A stretch of 5,936 nucleotides of DNA from Saprospirales bacterium (GTDB lineage Bacteria; Bacteroidota; Bacteroidia; Chitinophagales; JADJOU01): contig CANHJR010000091.1 in assembly GCA_947461165.1 (NCBI GenBank), forward strand, positions 1-5,936. The letters are read 5' to 3'. Both the position numbers and the translations under genes were made by a program. Positions within the stretch are counted from its first letter, which is position 1; each line of letters begins with the position of its first letter. Under the pieces are notes generated by a model, which worked only from the letters and a program-made list of their open reading frames with translations, ran no database searches and was not told the DNA's origin. This document shows, one piece after another, positions 1 to 5,936 of the stretch.

Positions 1-15
1 CATAAAGTTAAAATA

Positions 16-1002
16 ATGAAAAGAATATCATCAAGTAAAACAAAAATTGCCGAATTCACAGTTATTCGGACTGGTGAAAAAAAATTAGGCGAAATCGTGC
101 CAAGAACAGAAATCGATCTTGTCAAAAACGAAGATTTTGTCAAAGAATTCTCTGCAATATCTGCCAAATATGTCGTATTGGGCATTCCAGAGGACATTGG
201 TGTGCGTGCAAATCATGGAAATCCTGGAGCGAAAAACGGATATAACAGCTTCCTGAAATATTTCTGCAATATGCAGTCCAATTCTTTTACCAATCCAGAG
301 GAAATACATATTTTAGGAGAGCTTCACTTTCCAGAATTGGTTACTCAGGCTTATGGAACAAGTGCTATCAATGAACTTCGTCAAATCTGTTCTGAACTAG
401 ATGAATTGGTTTATCAAATCATTTTTGAAATTGTAAAAAACGGAAAAACACCAATCATCATCGGTGGAGGACATAACAACGCTTATGGCAATATTATGGG
501 ATCATCCATTGCGCTTGGATCACCAATTGATGTGCTAAACATAGACCCTCACGCTGACTTCAGAGCTGCAGAAGGGAGACATAGTGGTAACGGATTTCGA
601 TATGCATTCGAAGATAAATTTCTTGGAAAATATGCCGTTTGGGGATTAAATGAAATGTATAATAATCAGCTTATACTGGATGAATTTACCCAAAATGAAA
701 ACCTTTGTTATGAAAGTTTTTATCATATTGTCTCAGAAAAGTCAGTCAGCATTGAAAAATTCATATCCTTTCTTGGTCCTAAAATTGGCTTTGAAATCGA
801 CTTAGATAGCATCAAGAATATGCCTAGTTCTGCCATATCATCCATAGGCTTTTCAGAAGAAGAAATTCTCAAATTTATTGGCAATGTGAAATCTCAAAAA
901 GAAATCATTTATTTTCATTTGTCGGAAGGTGCGCCAACTAATGATTCGCAGTATATTGTAGGTAAGTTTTTGGCAATGGCTGTTATCAAAATGACAACTT
1001 GA
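16..1002 (+). CDS. hutG: Arginase/agmatinase/formimidoylglutamase superfamily protein, probably formimidoylglutamase
   Basis: Probable dimanganese ureohydrolase-fold enzyme (328 aa). Formimidoylglutamase splits N-formimino-L-glutamate into L-glutamate and formamide in histidine degradation, in the cytoplasm. All six expected metal ligands are visible: His153 in GGGHN (150-154), Asp177, His179 and Asp181 in NIDPHADFR, and Asp262 and Asp264 in EIDLDS. Glu304 in HLSEGAPT fits the conserved late acidic residue. The segment GIPEDIGVRANHGNPGA (56-72) is the signature of the Bacteroidota members usually named formimidoylglutamase. The reading frame stays open for the 15 bases before the ATG, so a start outside the window cannot be excluded, although the N-terminus fits the family from this Met. 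No Shine-Dalgarno site is visible; the upstream bases are A-rich. No other hut gene is in view, so the family is firm but the substrate is inferred; arginase or agmatinase activity is the alternative. Confidence 0.85.
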   Translation: MKRISSSKTKIAEFTVIRTGEKKLGEIVPRTEIDLVKNEDFVKEFSAISAKYVVLGIPEDIGVRANHGNPGAKNGYNSFLKYFCNMQSNSFTNPEEIHILGELHFPELVTQAYGTSAINELRQICSELDELVYQIIFEIVKNGKTPIIIGGGHNNAYGNIMGSSIALGSPIDVLNIDPHADFRAAEGRHSGNGFRYAFEDKFLGKYAVWGLNEMYNNQLILDEFTQNENLCYESFYHIVSEKSVSIEKFISFLGPKIGFEIDLDSIKNMPSSAISSIGFSEEEILKFIGNVKSQKEIIYFHLSEGAPTNDSQYIVGKFLAMAVIKMTT

Positions 1003-1008
1003 TTTTTT
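982..1008 (+). terminator. Weak candidate intrinsic terminator at the end of the hutG-like gene
   Basis: An imperfect hairpin (982-998) pairs GTTATCA with TGACAAC, with one A-C mismatch and a three-base loop. Six T follow at 1003-1008, directly after the stop codon. The stem is AT-rich and overlaps the last codons, so it may be weak or fortuitous. Its place before a convergent gene makes a terminator plausible. Confidence 0.3.
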
Positions 1009-1051
1009 ATATTCTAACCCTATTTCAAAGTCAAAATTCTGACAGAGTATA

Positions 1052-2074
1052 CTAGATCGCTTCTTTTTCCGCCTTGGCGTATAACTCACGAATCCAAAAT
1101 GCAAGCATGATCCATCCGATAACCGCAGGATAAAAGAACATTCTCATAATATTGTCTTGCTCATAGATATTAAATCCTGGATTACCACCATTGCCGGGGT
1201 GAAGCGATTGCTGAATCCTTGGAATAATCCAAATAAAGACAAAGTAGATCACAAACGCAAAAATATTATACACAGATGATAATTTCGCGCGCTTGATTTC
1301 ATCATCCACACTCGAGCGAAGCACGAAATATGCCAAATATGCTAACATCCCTATGGCTGCACCATCGAGTTTCCACTCCTCTTTCGGCCAAAAGGCTCCC
1401 CAAGTATACCTAGCCCAAACCATTCCTGTGAGTAAACCTAAAAGCCCAAAGTAGATCGCTATTTGCGCACTAGTTTTAGCTTTTAAATCTCTTTTCAAAT
1501 CACCAGAATGCAAAAACAATATCGAATTCACAAGGCTATACACCAACAATGCCATCATGGTAAACCACATTGGAACATGAAAAAATAAATTGCGGATGGT
1601 TTCTTGAAGGATTGCACGATTTGGAAATGAAAATCTAAATGGAGCCACTAGTTTATCAAGTAAAATAGGTTCAAAATTCTGCCCACCAATATCAGAATCG
1701 ACATAATAGGCCAGAAATGAAAGCAAATAACCTGAACTTTTAGTTTTTGCAACCAAGTCAAAGGCATCTCCTTTGAGAACTTCGTTGAATCGATTAGGAT
1801 TCAAAAATTCTATTTCATAATGTCCTGATTTTTTAGTAACCGATTGATTATGAATAATTCTTTTGGATTTCAATGAGGACGAAGAGGCTACAAGATAGAA
1901 ATCTTCAACAGATTCTTCTAATTTAGGGATCCCAACTTTGAAAGAAATTGTGGAATCATTCCGTTGATATTCGACAGTTTCAATATTTGGAGAGAGAGGA
2001 ACAAATAGACCTCCTGCTATGCTCCAAAGAAGCAATAAAATACAAATCCACTGTAAATATTTTCTTGATATCAT
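1052..2074 (-). CDS. ccmC: Cytochrome c biogenesis protein CcmC (heme-handling membrane protein) with an extra extracytoplasmic domain
   Basis: CcmC is the membrane protein of System I cytochrome c maturation that presents heme in its tryptophan-rich loop to the chaperone CcmE. Six membrane segments are predicted (about 8-28, 167-188, 203-222, 238-254, 267-285, 312-329). Heme-ligand candidates are His166 in FFHVPMW and His292 in SLHPGNGG. Between them lies the tryptophan-rich motif, in the variant form WGAFW...EWKLDGAA (225-240). The C-terminus MRMFFYPAVIGW also fits the family. At 340 aa it is about 100 residues longer than usual CcmC (roughly 220-250 aa). The excess is a hydrophilic, probably beta-rich stretch (about 29-145) between the first membrane segment and the usual FPNRAILQETIRNLFFHVP start of the core. 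It follows ccmB by 6 bp, so translational coupling is likely. Bacteroidota members are often labelled CcsA; the length rules out CcmF. Confidence 0.92.
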   Translation of the reverse strand: MISRKYLQWICILLLLWSIAGGLFVPLSPNIETVEYQRNDSTISFKVGIPKLEESVEDFYLVASSSSLKSKRIIHNQSVTKKSGHYEIEFLNPNRFNEVLKGDAFDLVAKTKSSGYLLSFLAYYVDSDIGGQNFEPILLDKLVAPFRFSFPNRAILQETIRNLFFHVPMWFTMMALLVYSLVNSILFLHSGDLKRDLKAKTSAQIAIYFGLLGLLTGMVWARYTWGAFWPKEEWKLDGAAIGMLAYLAYFVLRSSVDDEIKRAKLSSVYNIFAFVIYFVFIWIIPRIQQSLHPGNGGNPGFNIYEQDNIMRMFFYPAVIGWIMLAFWIRELYAKAEKEAI

Positions 2075-2080
2075 AATTAG

Positions 2081-2740
2081 TTATTCTCGCCAAATATATG
2101 GGTATAAAATTAATGCCAAGGCTAGCAAAAGAAGATCAAAACCTAACAAAATAGATAAATTGATCAAAAACTGATCACTTGGGGATGTAAAAAATGCTTC
2201 ACGAGCTATTCTCGCAACCAATGTGATAAGCGGAATACTCAATGGAAATCCTAAAACAGCAGTAAGAATTCCATTGTTTTGCAGGCCACGAGAAATTGCG
2301 GTAGTCACGGTGAAAAGGATTGAAAATGAAATACTGCTAACCAAAATTGCAACCAGAAACAGACCAAAATTGGCGACCGGAGAACCAAACCATAACGAAA
2401 ATGTGAAGTAAGCAATAAGATTTAAAACAATAGCATACAGGATCCCATAACATATTTTTCCAAAAATAAAAGCCTCAGGTCGAACGATAGTGTAATAATA
2501 GTAATACAAGTCTTGAGAATCTCTACTAAATTGGGAAATACAATTCTGAATGATCGAAAAGATAATTATCATCCAAAACATGACATTCCAAAATTTTACC
2601 TCAAGTTTCACTAAGGCTCCCTGCGTATTCATTAAAAAATACAACAAATAAGTAACTGAAAAAATGTATAATGCTATACTTAGAAAGCTTAATCTCTTTC
2701 GAAGTTCATGTTGGATTTCAAAGAATAAAATAGAAAACAA
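2081..2740 (-). CDS. ccmB: Heme exporter/cytochrome c maturation ABC transporter permease CcmB, TTG start
   Basis: CcmB is the permease of the CcmAB ABC transporter, which works with CcmC in releasing heme-loaded CcmE during cytochrome c maturation. The product is 219 aa, normal for CcmB (about 220), with six hydrophobic segments near 18-36, 48-68, 91-113, 126-149, 157-178 and 191-213. The cytoplasmic loop SRDSQDLYYYYYTIVRPEAF followed by IFGKICYG corresponds to the family's loop before the third segment; five consecutive tyrosines (79-83) stand out. The start is inferred: an in-frame TGA at 2743-2741 directly precedes TTG at 2740-2738, and the first in-frame ATG codes for residue 37, after the first membrane segment. 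TTG is therefore the best start (ATT at 2731 is less likely). It lies 19 bp after the peptidase stop and 6 bp before ccmC. The partner ATPase gene ccmA is not in the window. Confidence 0.9.
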   Translation of the reverse strand: MFSILFFEIQHELRKRLSFLSIALYIFSVTYLLYFLMNTQGALVKLEVKFWNVMFWMIIIFSIIQNCISQFSRDSQDLYYYYYTIVRPEAFIFGKICYGILYAIVLNLIAYFTFSLWFGSPVANFGLFLVAILVSSISFSILFTVTTAISRGLQNNGILTAVLGFPLSIPLITLVARIAREAFFTSPSDQFLINLSILLGFDLLLLALALILYPYIWRE

Positions 2741-2759
2741 TCAAATCGATTTTTTCAGA

Positions 2760-4133
2760 TTATGAATTGGTAGACTTGCCCATTTCAACATAAAAATGGC
2801 ATAATGTCTCAATTCCTTGATAGTAATTCCATAGGTTATAATGCTCATTAGGGCTATGAATCGCATCGCTGTCCAAACCAAATCCTAGCAAAACCGTATC
2901 CACTCCAAGAATTCGCTTGAACATACTGACAATTGGAATACTACCACCACCTCTAAGTGGAATTGGATTCTTTCCATAGGTTGCGAAGACAGCCTTCTCT
3001 GCGGCTTTATAGGCTAAGCTAGTAAATGGTGTCACAGCTGGTTCACCACCATGATGTGGGGTCACTTTGATTTTGACAGACTTGGGTGCAATGGATCTAA
3101 AGTGGTCCTCAAATAATTTTGAAATTTCTTTGTAATCTTGATCTGGTACTAAACGCATCGAGATTTTGGCAAATGCCTTTGAAGGAAGCACGGTCTTAGC
3201 ACCTTCTCCAATATAGCCACCCCAAATACCATTAACATCTAGGGTTGGACGGATACTTGTTCGCTCTAGAACTGAATATTCCTTCTCACCATATACGTCA
3301 TCTATATCCAAATGCTTTTTGTAATCATTGATATCAAATGGCGCTGCTGCCATCGCTTTTCGTTCTTCAGCATCAACTGTTTTCACCTTGTCGTAAAAGT
3401 TAGGAATCGTTACTGTCCCGTTTTCATCTTGCAAAGAGGTGATCATCTTACACAATGTATTGATAGGATTGGCCACTGCCCCCCCATAAATACCAGAGTG
3501 TAAATCTCGATTTGGACCTGTGACTTCAACTTCCATATAGCATAAACCTCTCAAACCTGTTGTAATAGATGGATGCTCATTGGAAATCATAGATGTGTCA
3601 GAAATAACAATGCTATCACAACTTAATTTCTGACGATTTTGATTGACAAATGTTTCTAAATTTTCAGAACCAACCTCTTCTTCACCTTCGACGATAACTT
3701 TGATATTACAGTTTAGCTTATTCTCCTTTAGGATAATTTCCAACGCCTTGAAATGCATATAAAACTGTCCCTTGTCGTCTGCTGCACCTCTTGCATATAT
3801 TTTACCATCTCGCACCACCGGCTCGAAAGGCGGCGAAGTCCATAAATCAATGGGATCAGCGGGCTGCACATCATAATGTCCATATACCAAAATTGTTTGA
3901 TGATCAGAACTTAAAATTTTCTCTCCATAAACTATTGGGTAGCCTGCAGTTGGCATTATTTCTACAGCATCGAGACCTGCGGATTTCATTCGATCAGCTA
4001 CATATTCCGAACATTTGTGAACATGTTCAGCATAGTTTGGATCTGCAGAAATTGAAGGAAATTTTAGTAAATCAACCAATTCTTGAAGATAAATTTCTTT
4101 ATTTGACTCGACAATTGCTTTAAAATTGGACAT
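2760..4133 (-). CDS. M20-family metallo-dipeptidase
   Basis: Cytosolic dinuclear zinc peptidase of the M20 family (carnosinase/CPG2 type), predicted to hydrolyse dipeptides or small peptides. The product is 457 aa, the normal length for this group. Conserved residues are visible: His86 and Asp88 in GHYDV, bridging Asp119 in RGAADDKG, catalytic Glu152 and ligand Glu153 in EGEEEVGSE, Asp179 in ISDT, and His426 in DAIHSPNE. His212 in LHSGIYGG matches the histidine that reaches the active site of the partner subunit in dimeric members. The central part (about 195-370) is the lid/dimerisation domain. No signal peptide is seen. The ATG start gives the typical family N-terminus (ENKE..L.ELVDLLKFPSISADP). 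It is followed closely by ccmB and may share a transcript with it, although no functional link to heme handling is known. Exact substrate is not deducible. Confidence 0.93.
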   Translation of the reverse strand: MSNFKAIVESNKEIYLQELVDLLKFPSISADPNYAEHVHKCSEYVADRMKSAGLDAVEIMPTAGYPIVYGEKILSSDHQTILVYGHYDVQPADPIDLWTSPPFEPVVRDGKIYARGAADDKGQFYMHFKALEIILKENKLNCNIKVIVEGEEEVGSENLETFVNQNRQKLSCDSIVISDTSMISNEHPSITTGLRGLCYMEVEVTGPNRDLHSGIYGGAVANPINTLCKMITSLQDENGTVTIPNFYDKVKTVDAEERKAMAAAPFDINDYKKHLDIDDVYGEKEYSVLERTSIRPTLDVNGIWGGYIGEGAKTVLPSKAFAKISMRLVPDQDYKEISKLFEDHFRSIAPKSVKIKVTPHHGGEPAVTPFTSLAYKAAEKAVFATYGKNPIPLRGGGSIPIVSMFKRILGVDTVLLGFGLDSDAIHSPNEHYNLWNYYQGIETLCHFYVEMGKSTNS

Positions 4134-4211
4134 AGGTTATTTATTTTTTTCTGTGCTTGTAAAAATAATAGAATTTTGGTAGATCTCCCTTGCGACAATT
4201 GGACTATAAAA

Positions 4212-4400
4212 TCAATCCTTGGTACATGTATAGCCTAGGGATTCATAATACGGTTGTTCCGCAATTCGCGAACCACATAGTCTGAGATCTACAGAATCTG
4301 CACCCAAAGCCCTACGACATGTTAAACAATCTACCTCACGACTGCAACTCCATAAAATAAGAATCAAGAAAAAACTTAAAATTATTCCTAAAAAACGCAT
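4212..4400 (-). CDS. Small cysteine-rich putative lipoprotein
   Basis: I do not recognise a named family. The 62-aa product begins with one basic residue, a strong hydrophobic stretch (about 3-17) and Cys19 in the context ILWSC, which resembles a lipobox although Trp at -2 is unusual. If processed, the mature part is about 44 residues with the lipidated Cys19 and four more cysteines: Cys25 and Cys28 in a CLTC motif, Cys42 in RLCGSR and Cys59 in YTCTKD. Small lipoproteins with a CxxC and a C-terminal aromatic-x-C segment are common in Bacteroidota; their function is generally unknown, and disulfides or metal binding are only possibilities. The gene sits 35 bp after rpoD and 78 bp before the peptidase on the same strand. 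Its reality rests on the coherent signal peptide and the cysteine pattern. Confidence 0.68.
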   Translation of the reverse strand: MRFLGIILSFFLILILWSCSREVDCLTCRRALGADSVDLRLCGSRIAEQPYYESLGYTCTKD

Positions 4401-4417
4401 TTTTGAGAATATGATAA

Positions 4418-4432
4418 GACTAATAACTAGTC
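4418..4432 (-). other. Short perfect inverted repeat just after rpoD
   Basis: GACTA and TAGTC (five base pairs, five-base loop) lie three bases past the rpoD stop codon, in the 35-bp gap before the lipoprotein gene. On the minus strand the following bases are TTATCATATTCTC, not a real T tract. It could be a weak terminator, an RNA-processing or attenuating hairpin, or chance. Confidence 0.3.
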
Positions 4433-4435
4433 AGT

Positions 4436-5302
4436 CTATCCAAGGTAAGACTTCAATAATTTACTACGAGATGCCGCTCGCAATTTGATGATCGCTTTAT
4501 CCTTGATTTGACGGACACGCTCACGAGTGATCCCAAGCTCTTCGCCAATATCTTCCAAACTCATTGGATGATCTATTCCAATACCGTAATATAGTTTTAT
4601 AATCTCACGTTGACGGAAGGTCAATGTGCTCAATGATCTTTCAGTTTCTTTTCGAAGTGAATCAATATATTCCATATGACTATCTGCAAAATCAGCATTG
4701 TCATTTTGGAGAACATCAGACAATGAACTTGATTCGCCTTCTATCAATGGAGCATCTAGCGATGTATGACGCGAAGAAAGCTTGAGCGTTTGCTCGATTT
4801 CACGCTGTGGAATTCCAAGATAAATGGACAACTCTTCTACGGAAGGTTCACGATCATATTCTTGTTCAAGATGGATGAGTGCCTTTCTGATTTTGGACAA
4901 TGAACCAACCTTATTCAATGGCAAACGCACGAGTCTTGACTGCTCTGCCAATGCCTGCATAATACTCTGTCTAATCCACCATACTGCATAGGAGATAAAC
5001 TTAAATCCTCGTGTTTCATCAAATTTTTGAGCCGCTTTGACCAAACCAACGTTTCCCTCATTGATCAAATCGTTCAAAGTCAAACCCTGATTTTGATATT
5101 GCTTAGCTACTGATACCACGAAACGCAAGTTGGCGTTTACTAATTTCTCTAACGCTATTTGGTCACCCTTTTTAATTCTTTTGGCAAGTTCAACTTCTTC
5201 TTCCGCCGTAATCAACTCTACCCTGCCAATCTCTTGAAGATATTTTTCTACGGATTGACTTTCTCTATTGGTGATCGATTTTGATATCTTTAACTGGCGC
5301 AT
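4436..5302 (-). CDS. rpoD: Primary (housekeeping) sigma factor RpoD/SigA of Bacteroidota type
   Basis: Sigma-70 family subunit that directs RNA polymerase to housekeeping promoters. The 288-aa protein has region 1.2 (about 16-50), region 2 (about 53-123, with DLINEGNVGL in 2.2 and FKFISYAVWWIRQSI in 2.3/2.4), region 3 (about 130-205) and region 4 (about 222-284, with helix-turn-helix SLEDIGEELGITRERVRQIK in 4.2). It lacks region 1.1, as is normal for Bacteroidota primary sigma factors, which are far shorter than the roughly 600-aa Escherichia coli protein. The N-terminus MRQLKISKSITNRES and the C-terminus SRSKLLKSYLG are near-invariant in the phylum and fix both ends. In Bacteroidota this factor is known to read unusual promoters (-7 TAnnTTTG, -33 TTTG). 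The gene has its own 130-bp upstream region, so it is probably transcribed separately from the pseudouridine synthase. An alternative sigma factor is unlikely given the full region 1.2-4 match. Confidence 0.97.
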   Translation of the reverse strand: MRQLKISKSITNRESQSVEKYLQEIGRVELITAEEEVELAKRIKKGDQIALEKLVNANLRFVVSVAKQYQNQGLTLNDLINEGNVGLVKAAQKFDETRGFKFISYAVWWIRQSIMQALAEQSRLVRLPLNKVGSLSKIRKALIHLEQEYDREPSVEELSIYLGIPQREIEQTLKLSSRHTSLDAPLIEGESSSLSDVLQNDNADFADSHMEYIDSLRKETERSLSTLTFRQREIIKLYYGIGIDHPMSLEDIGEELGITRERVRQIKDKAIIKLRAASRSKLLKSYLG

Positions 5303-5325
5303 TCTTAGGGTTTAGCTATTATGAA

Positions 5326-5357
5326 ATTATAAGGCTTAAACTGAAAAACAAGGTCAA
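5326..5357 (-). promoter_or_regulatory. Candidate rpoD promoter
   Basis: On the minus strand TTGACC (5357-5352) precedes a perfect TATAAT (5331-5326) by 20 bases; the latter ends 23 bases before the rpoD ATG. The spacing is long for a classical sigma-70 promoter but within the looser range seen in Bacteroidota. The -7 consensus TAnnTTTG is matched only partly, so this is tentative. Confidence 0.35.
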
Positions 5358-5395
5358 AAGTTCCAAAAAAGTTCATTTATTGAATAAAAAAGGTC
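5350..5395. repeat. Four AAG(G/T)TC repeats upstream of rpoD
   Basis: AAGGTC at 5350-5355, AAGTTC at 5358-5363, AAGTTC at 5369-5374 and AAGGTC at 5390-5395, all in the same orientation. The inner pair extends to an identical 8-mer AAAAGTTC 11 bp apart; the outer pair extends to AAGGTCAA exactly 40 bp apart. Read on the minus strand each is GA(C/A)CTT running into T-rich sequence. Function is unknown; a regulator array or phased A-tract curvature are both possible. Confidence 0.45.
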
Positions 5396-5406
5396 AATTT
5401 ACACCG

Positions 5407-5415
5407 TTATCCACA
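5407..5415 (+). promoter_or_regulatory. Perfect DnaA-box sequence
   Basis: TTATCCACA, an exact match to the high-affinity DnaA box, lies in the gap between the pseudouridine synthase stop codon and rpoD, about 105 bp before the rpoD start. I saw no second box and no AT-rich unwinding region typical of an origin, so it is at most a solitary regulatory or titration site. Confidence 0.35.
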
Positions 5416-5432
5416 AGTCACCAACAAAAAAT

Positions 5433-5936
5433 CTAGTTGTTTCGTCTCAAAACCTCCAAGACATTGGTGAAATCTTTCGGGAAGGGACTTGAAATTGATA
5501 CAAGGTCCAATGTAAAAGGATGAACAAAGTCTAAATTGTGCGCGTGGAGTGATAAACGCTGAATAAGCGATCGTTCATCTTCTTTACCTTTGTAGTTGCG
5601 CTTTATTTGCGAAAGATAGACTCCGTTATCTTGATTATACAATGTGTCGTATGCCAAAGGACAGCCAATAAAAGCTGAATGAACTCGAATTTGATGCGTA
5701 CGGCCGGTCTTGATATCAAATTCGATGAGACTATGACGTCGAAATTTTTCAATGACGGTATAATCCGAGATAGCGCGTTTACCTTTGTCTTTGTAGGCAA
5801 CTCGGTAAGTTCCTTTTATATTCGGATTTTCTTCCAAATAGTTATCGATGGATCCAGAATCTAAAACGGGACTGTTGGCCACCAAAGCCACATATTTTTT
5901 GGTAATATTGTGGGTTTCAAATAAAATAGACAGTGC
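5433..5936 (-). CDS. RluA-family RNA pseudouridine synthase, 5' end outside the window
   Basis: C-terminal 167 residues of a pseudouridine synthase of the RluA/RluC/RluD family, which isomerises specific uridines in rRNA or tRNA. Visible family blocks, numbered from the window edge: ETHNITKKYVALV (7-19), RRHSLIEFDIKTGRTHQIRVH (66-86, with the hallmark GRTHQIRVH), GCPLAYDTLY (91-100) and LHAHNLDFVHP (129-139). A GTG at 5891-5889 could be mistaken for a start. The frame is open through 5936 and the residues upstream of that GTG match the family, so the gene continues past the right edge. The catalytic-aspartate motif (HRLDxxTSG) should lie upstream and cannot be checked. The target uridine cannot be assigned. 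It lies on the same strand as rpoD, 130 bp before it. Confidence 0.93.
   Translation of the reverse strand, partial: ALSILFETHNITKKYVALVANSPVLDSGSIDNYLEENPNIKGTYRVAYKDKGKRAISDYTVIEKFRRHSLIEFDIKTGRTHQIRVHSAFIGCPLAYDTLYNQDNGVYLSQIKRNYKGKEDERSLIQRLSLHAHNLDFVHPFTLDLVSISSPFPKDFTNVLEVLRRNN

Noticed and set aside
1030..1043. Inverted repeat GTCA/TGAC between the convergent genes as a terminator for ccmC
   Set aside because: Only four base pairs close the stem and no T tract follows in the minus-strand direction.
853..1104. Minus-strand 83-codon open frame spanning the hutG-like 3' end and the ccmC 3' end
   Set aside because: It overlaps two well-supported genes, is low in complexity and has no family features.
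2458..2520. Tandem TAT/TAC codons in ccmB as a repeat or slippage tract
   Set aside because: The five-tyrosine run falls in the cytoplasmic loop where related CcmB proteins also have tyrosines, and the codons vary, so a replication-slippage repeat is not needed to explain it.
3791..4123. Plus-strand 110-codon open frame inside the peptidase gene
   Set aside because: It lies antisense to a gene with all M20 catalytic residues, and its translation shows no recognisable domain. It is a shadow frame.
4134..4211. Promoter for the M20 peptidase in its 78-bp upstream gap
   Set aside because: The gap is AT-rich and has TATTTTTA (minus strand, 4167-4160) resembling the Bacteroidota -7 element, but no upstream -33 element at an acceptable distance was found.
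5303..5432. Chromosomal replication origin, suggested by the DnaA box
   Set aside because: Only one box was found, with no cluster, no clear AT-rich 13-mer array, and no dnaA, dnaN or similar origin-linked gene in the window.
5889..5891. GTG codon as the start of a 152-residue pseudouridine synthase gene
   Set aside because: The frame stays open to the window edge, and the 15 residues before the GTG (ending in ETHNITKKY) continue a conserved family block. The GTG is an internal valine and the gene is simply cut off.

Overview
This AT-rich window reads as ordinary chromosome of a member of the Bacteroidota. The main evidence is a short (288-residue) primary sigma factor with no region 1.1 and the N-terminus MRQLKISKSITNRES typical of the phylum. 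A Bacteroidota-type formimidoylglutamase-like protein, Bacteroidota-type CcmB/CcmC sequences and the lack of clear Shine-Dalgarno sites agree with this. Placement below phylum is a guess; Saprospiraceae or a relative is possible.

Layout: one gene on the plus strand (16-1002, arginase/HutG superfamily) converges on a six-gene minus-strand run with a 49-bp gap between them. In transcription order the run is: an RluA-family pseudouridine synthase cut by the right edge (5936-5433), rpoD (5302-4436), a small cysteine-rich putative lipoprotein (4400-4212), an M20-family dipeptidase (4133-2760), ccmB (2740-2081) and ccmC (2074-1052). The last three are close-packed (19 bp, then 6 bp) and probably co-transcribed. 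The 130 bp between the pseudouridine synthase and rpoD is the most structured noncoding DNA here: a candidate promoter, four AAG(G/T)TC repeats and a perfect DnaA-box sequence. No stretch longer than 300 bp lacks a gene.

Functionally the genes are mostly housekeeping and not one pathway: RNA modification, core transcription, a cell-envelope lipoprotein, peptide breakdown, System I cytochrome c maturation (CcmB and CcmC, membrane parts of the heme-handling ABC complex) and probable histidine-degradation or related ureohydrolase chemistry. No tRNA, rRNA, insertion sequence, CRISPR array or phage gene was seen.

I found no convincing new biological system. The items most worth a second look are the roughly 120-residue extracytoplasmic insertion in CcmC, the ccmB/ccmC pair without ccmA, ccmE or ccmF nearby, the non-ATG start of ccmB, and the repeat cluster plus DnaA box upstream of rpoD.
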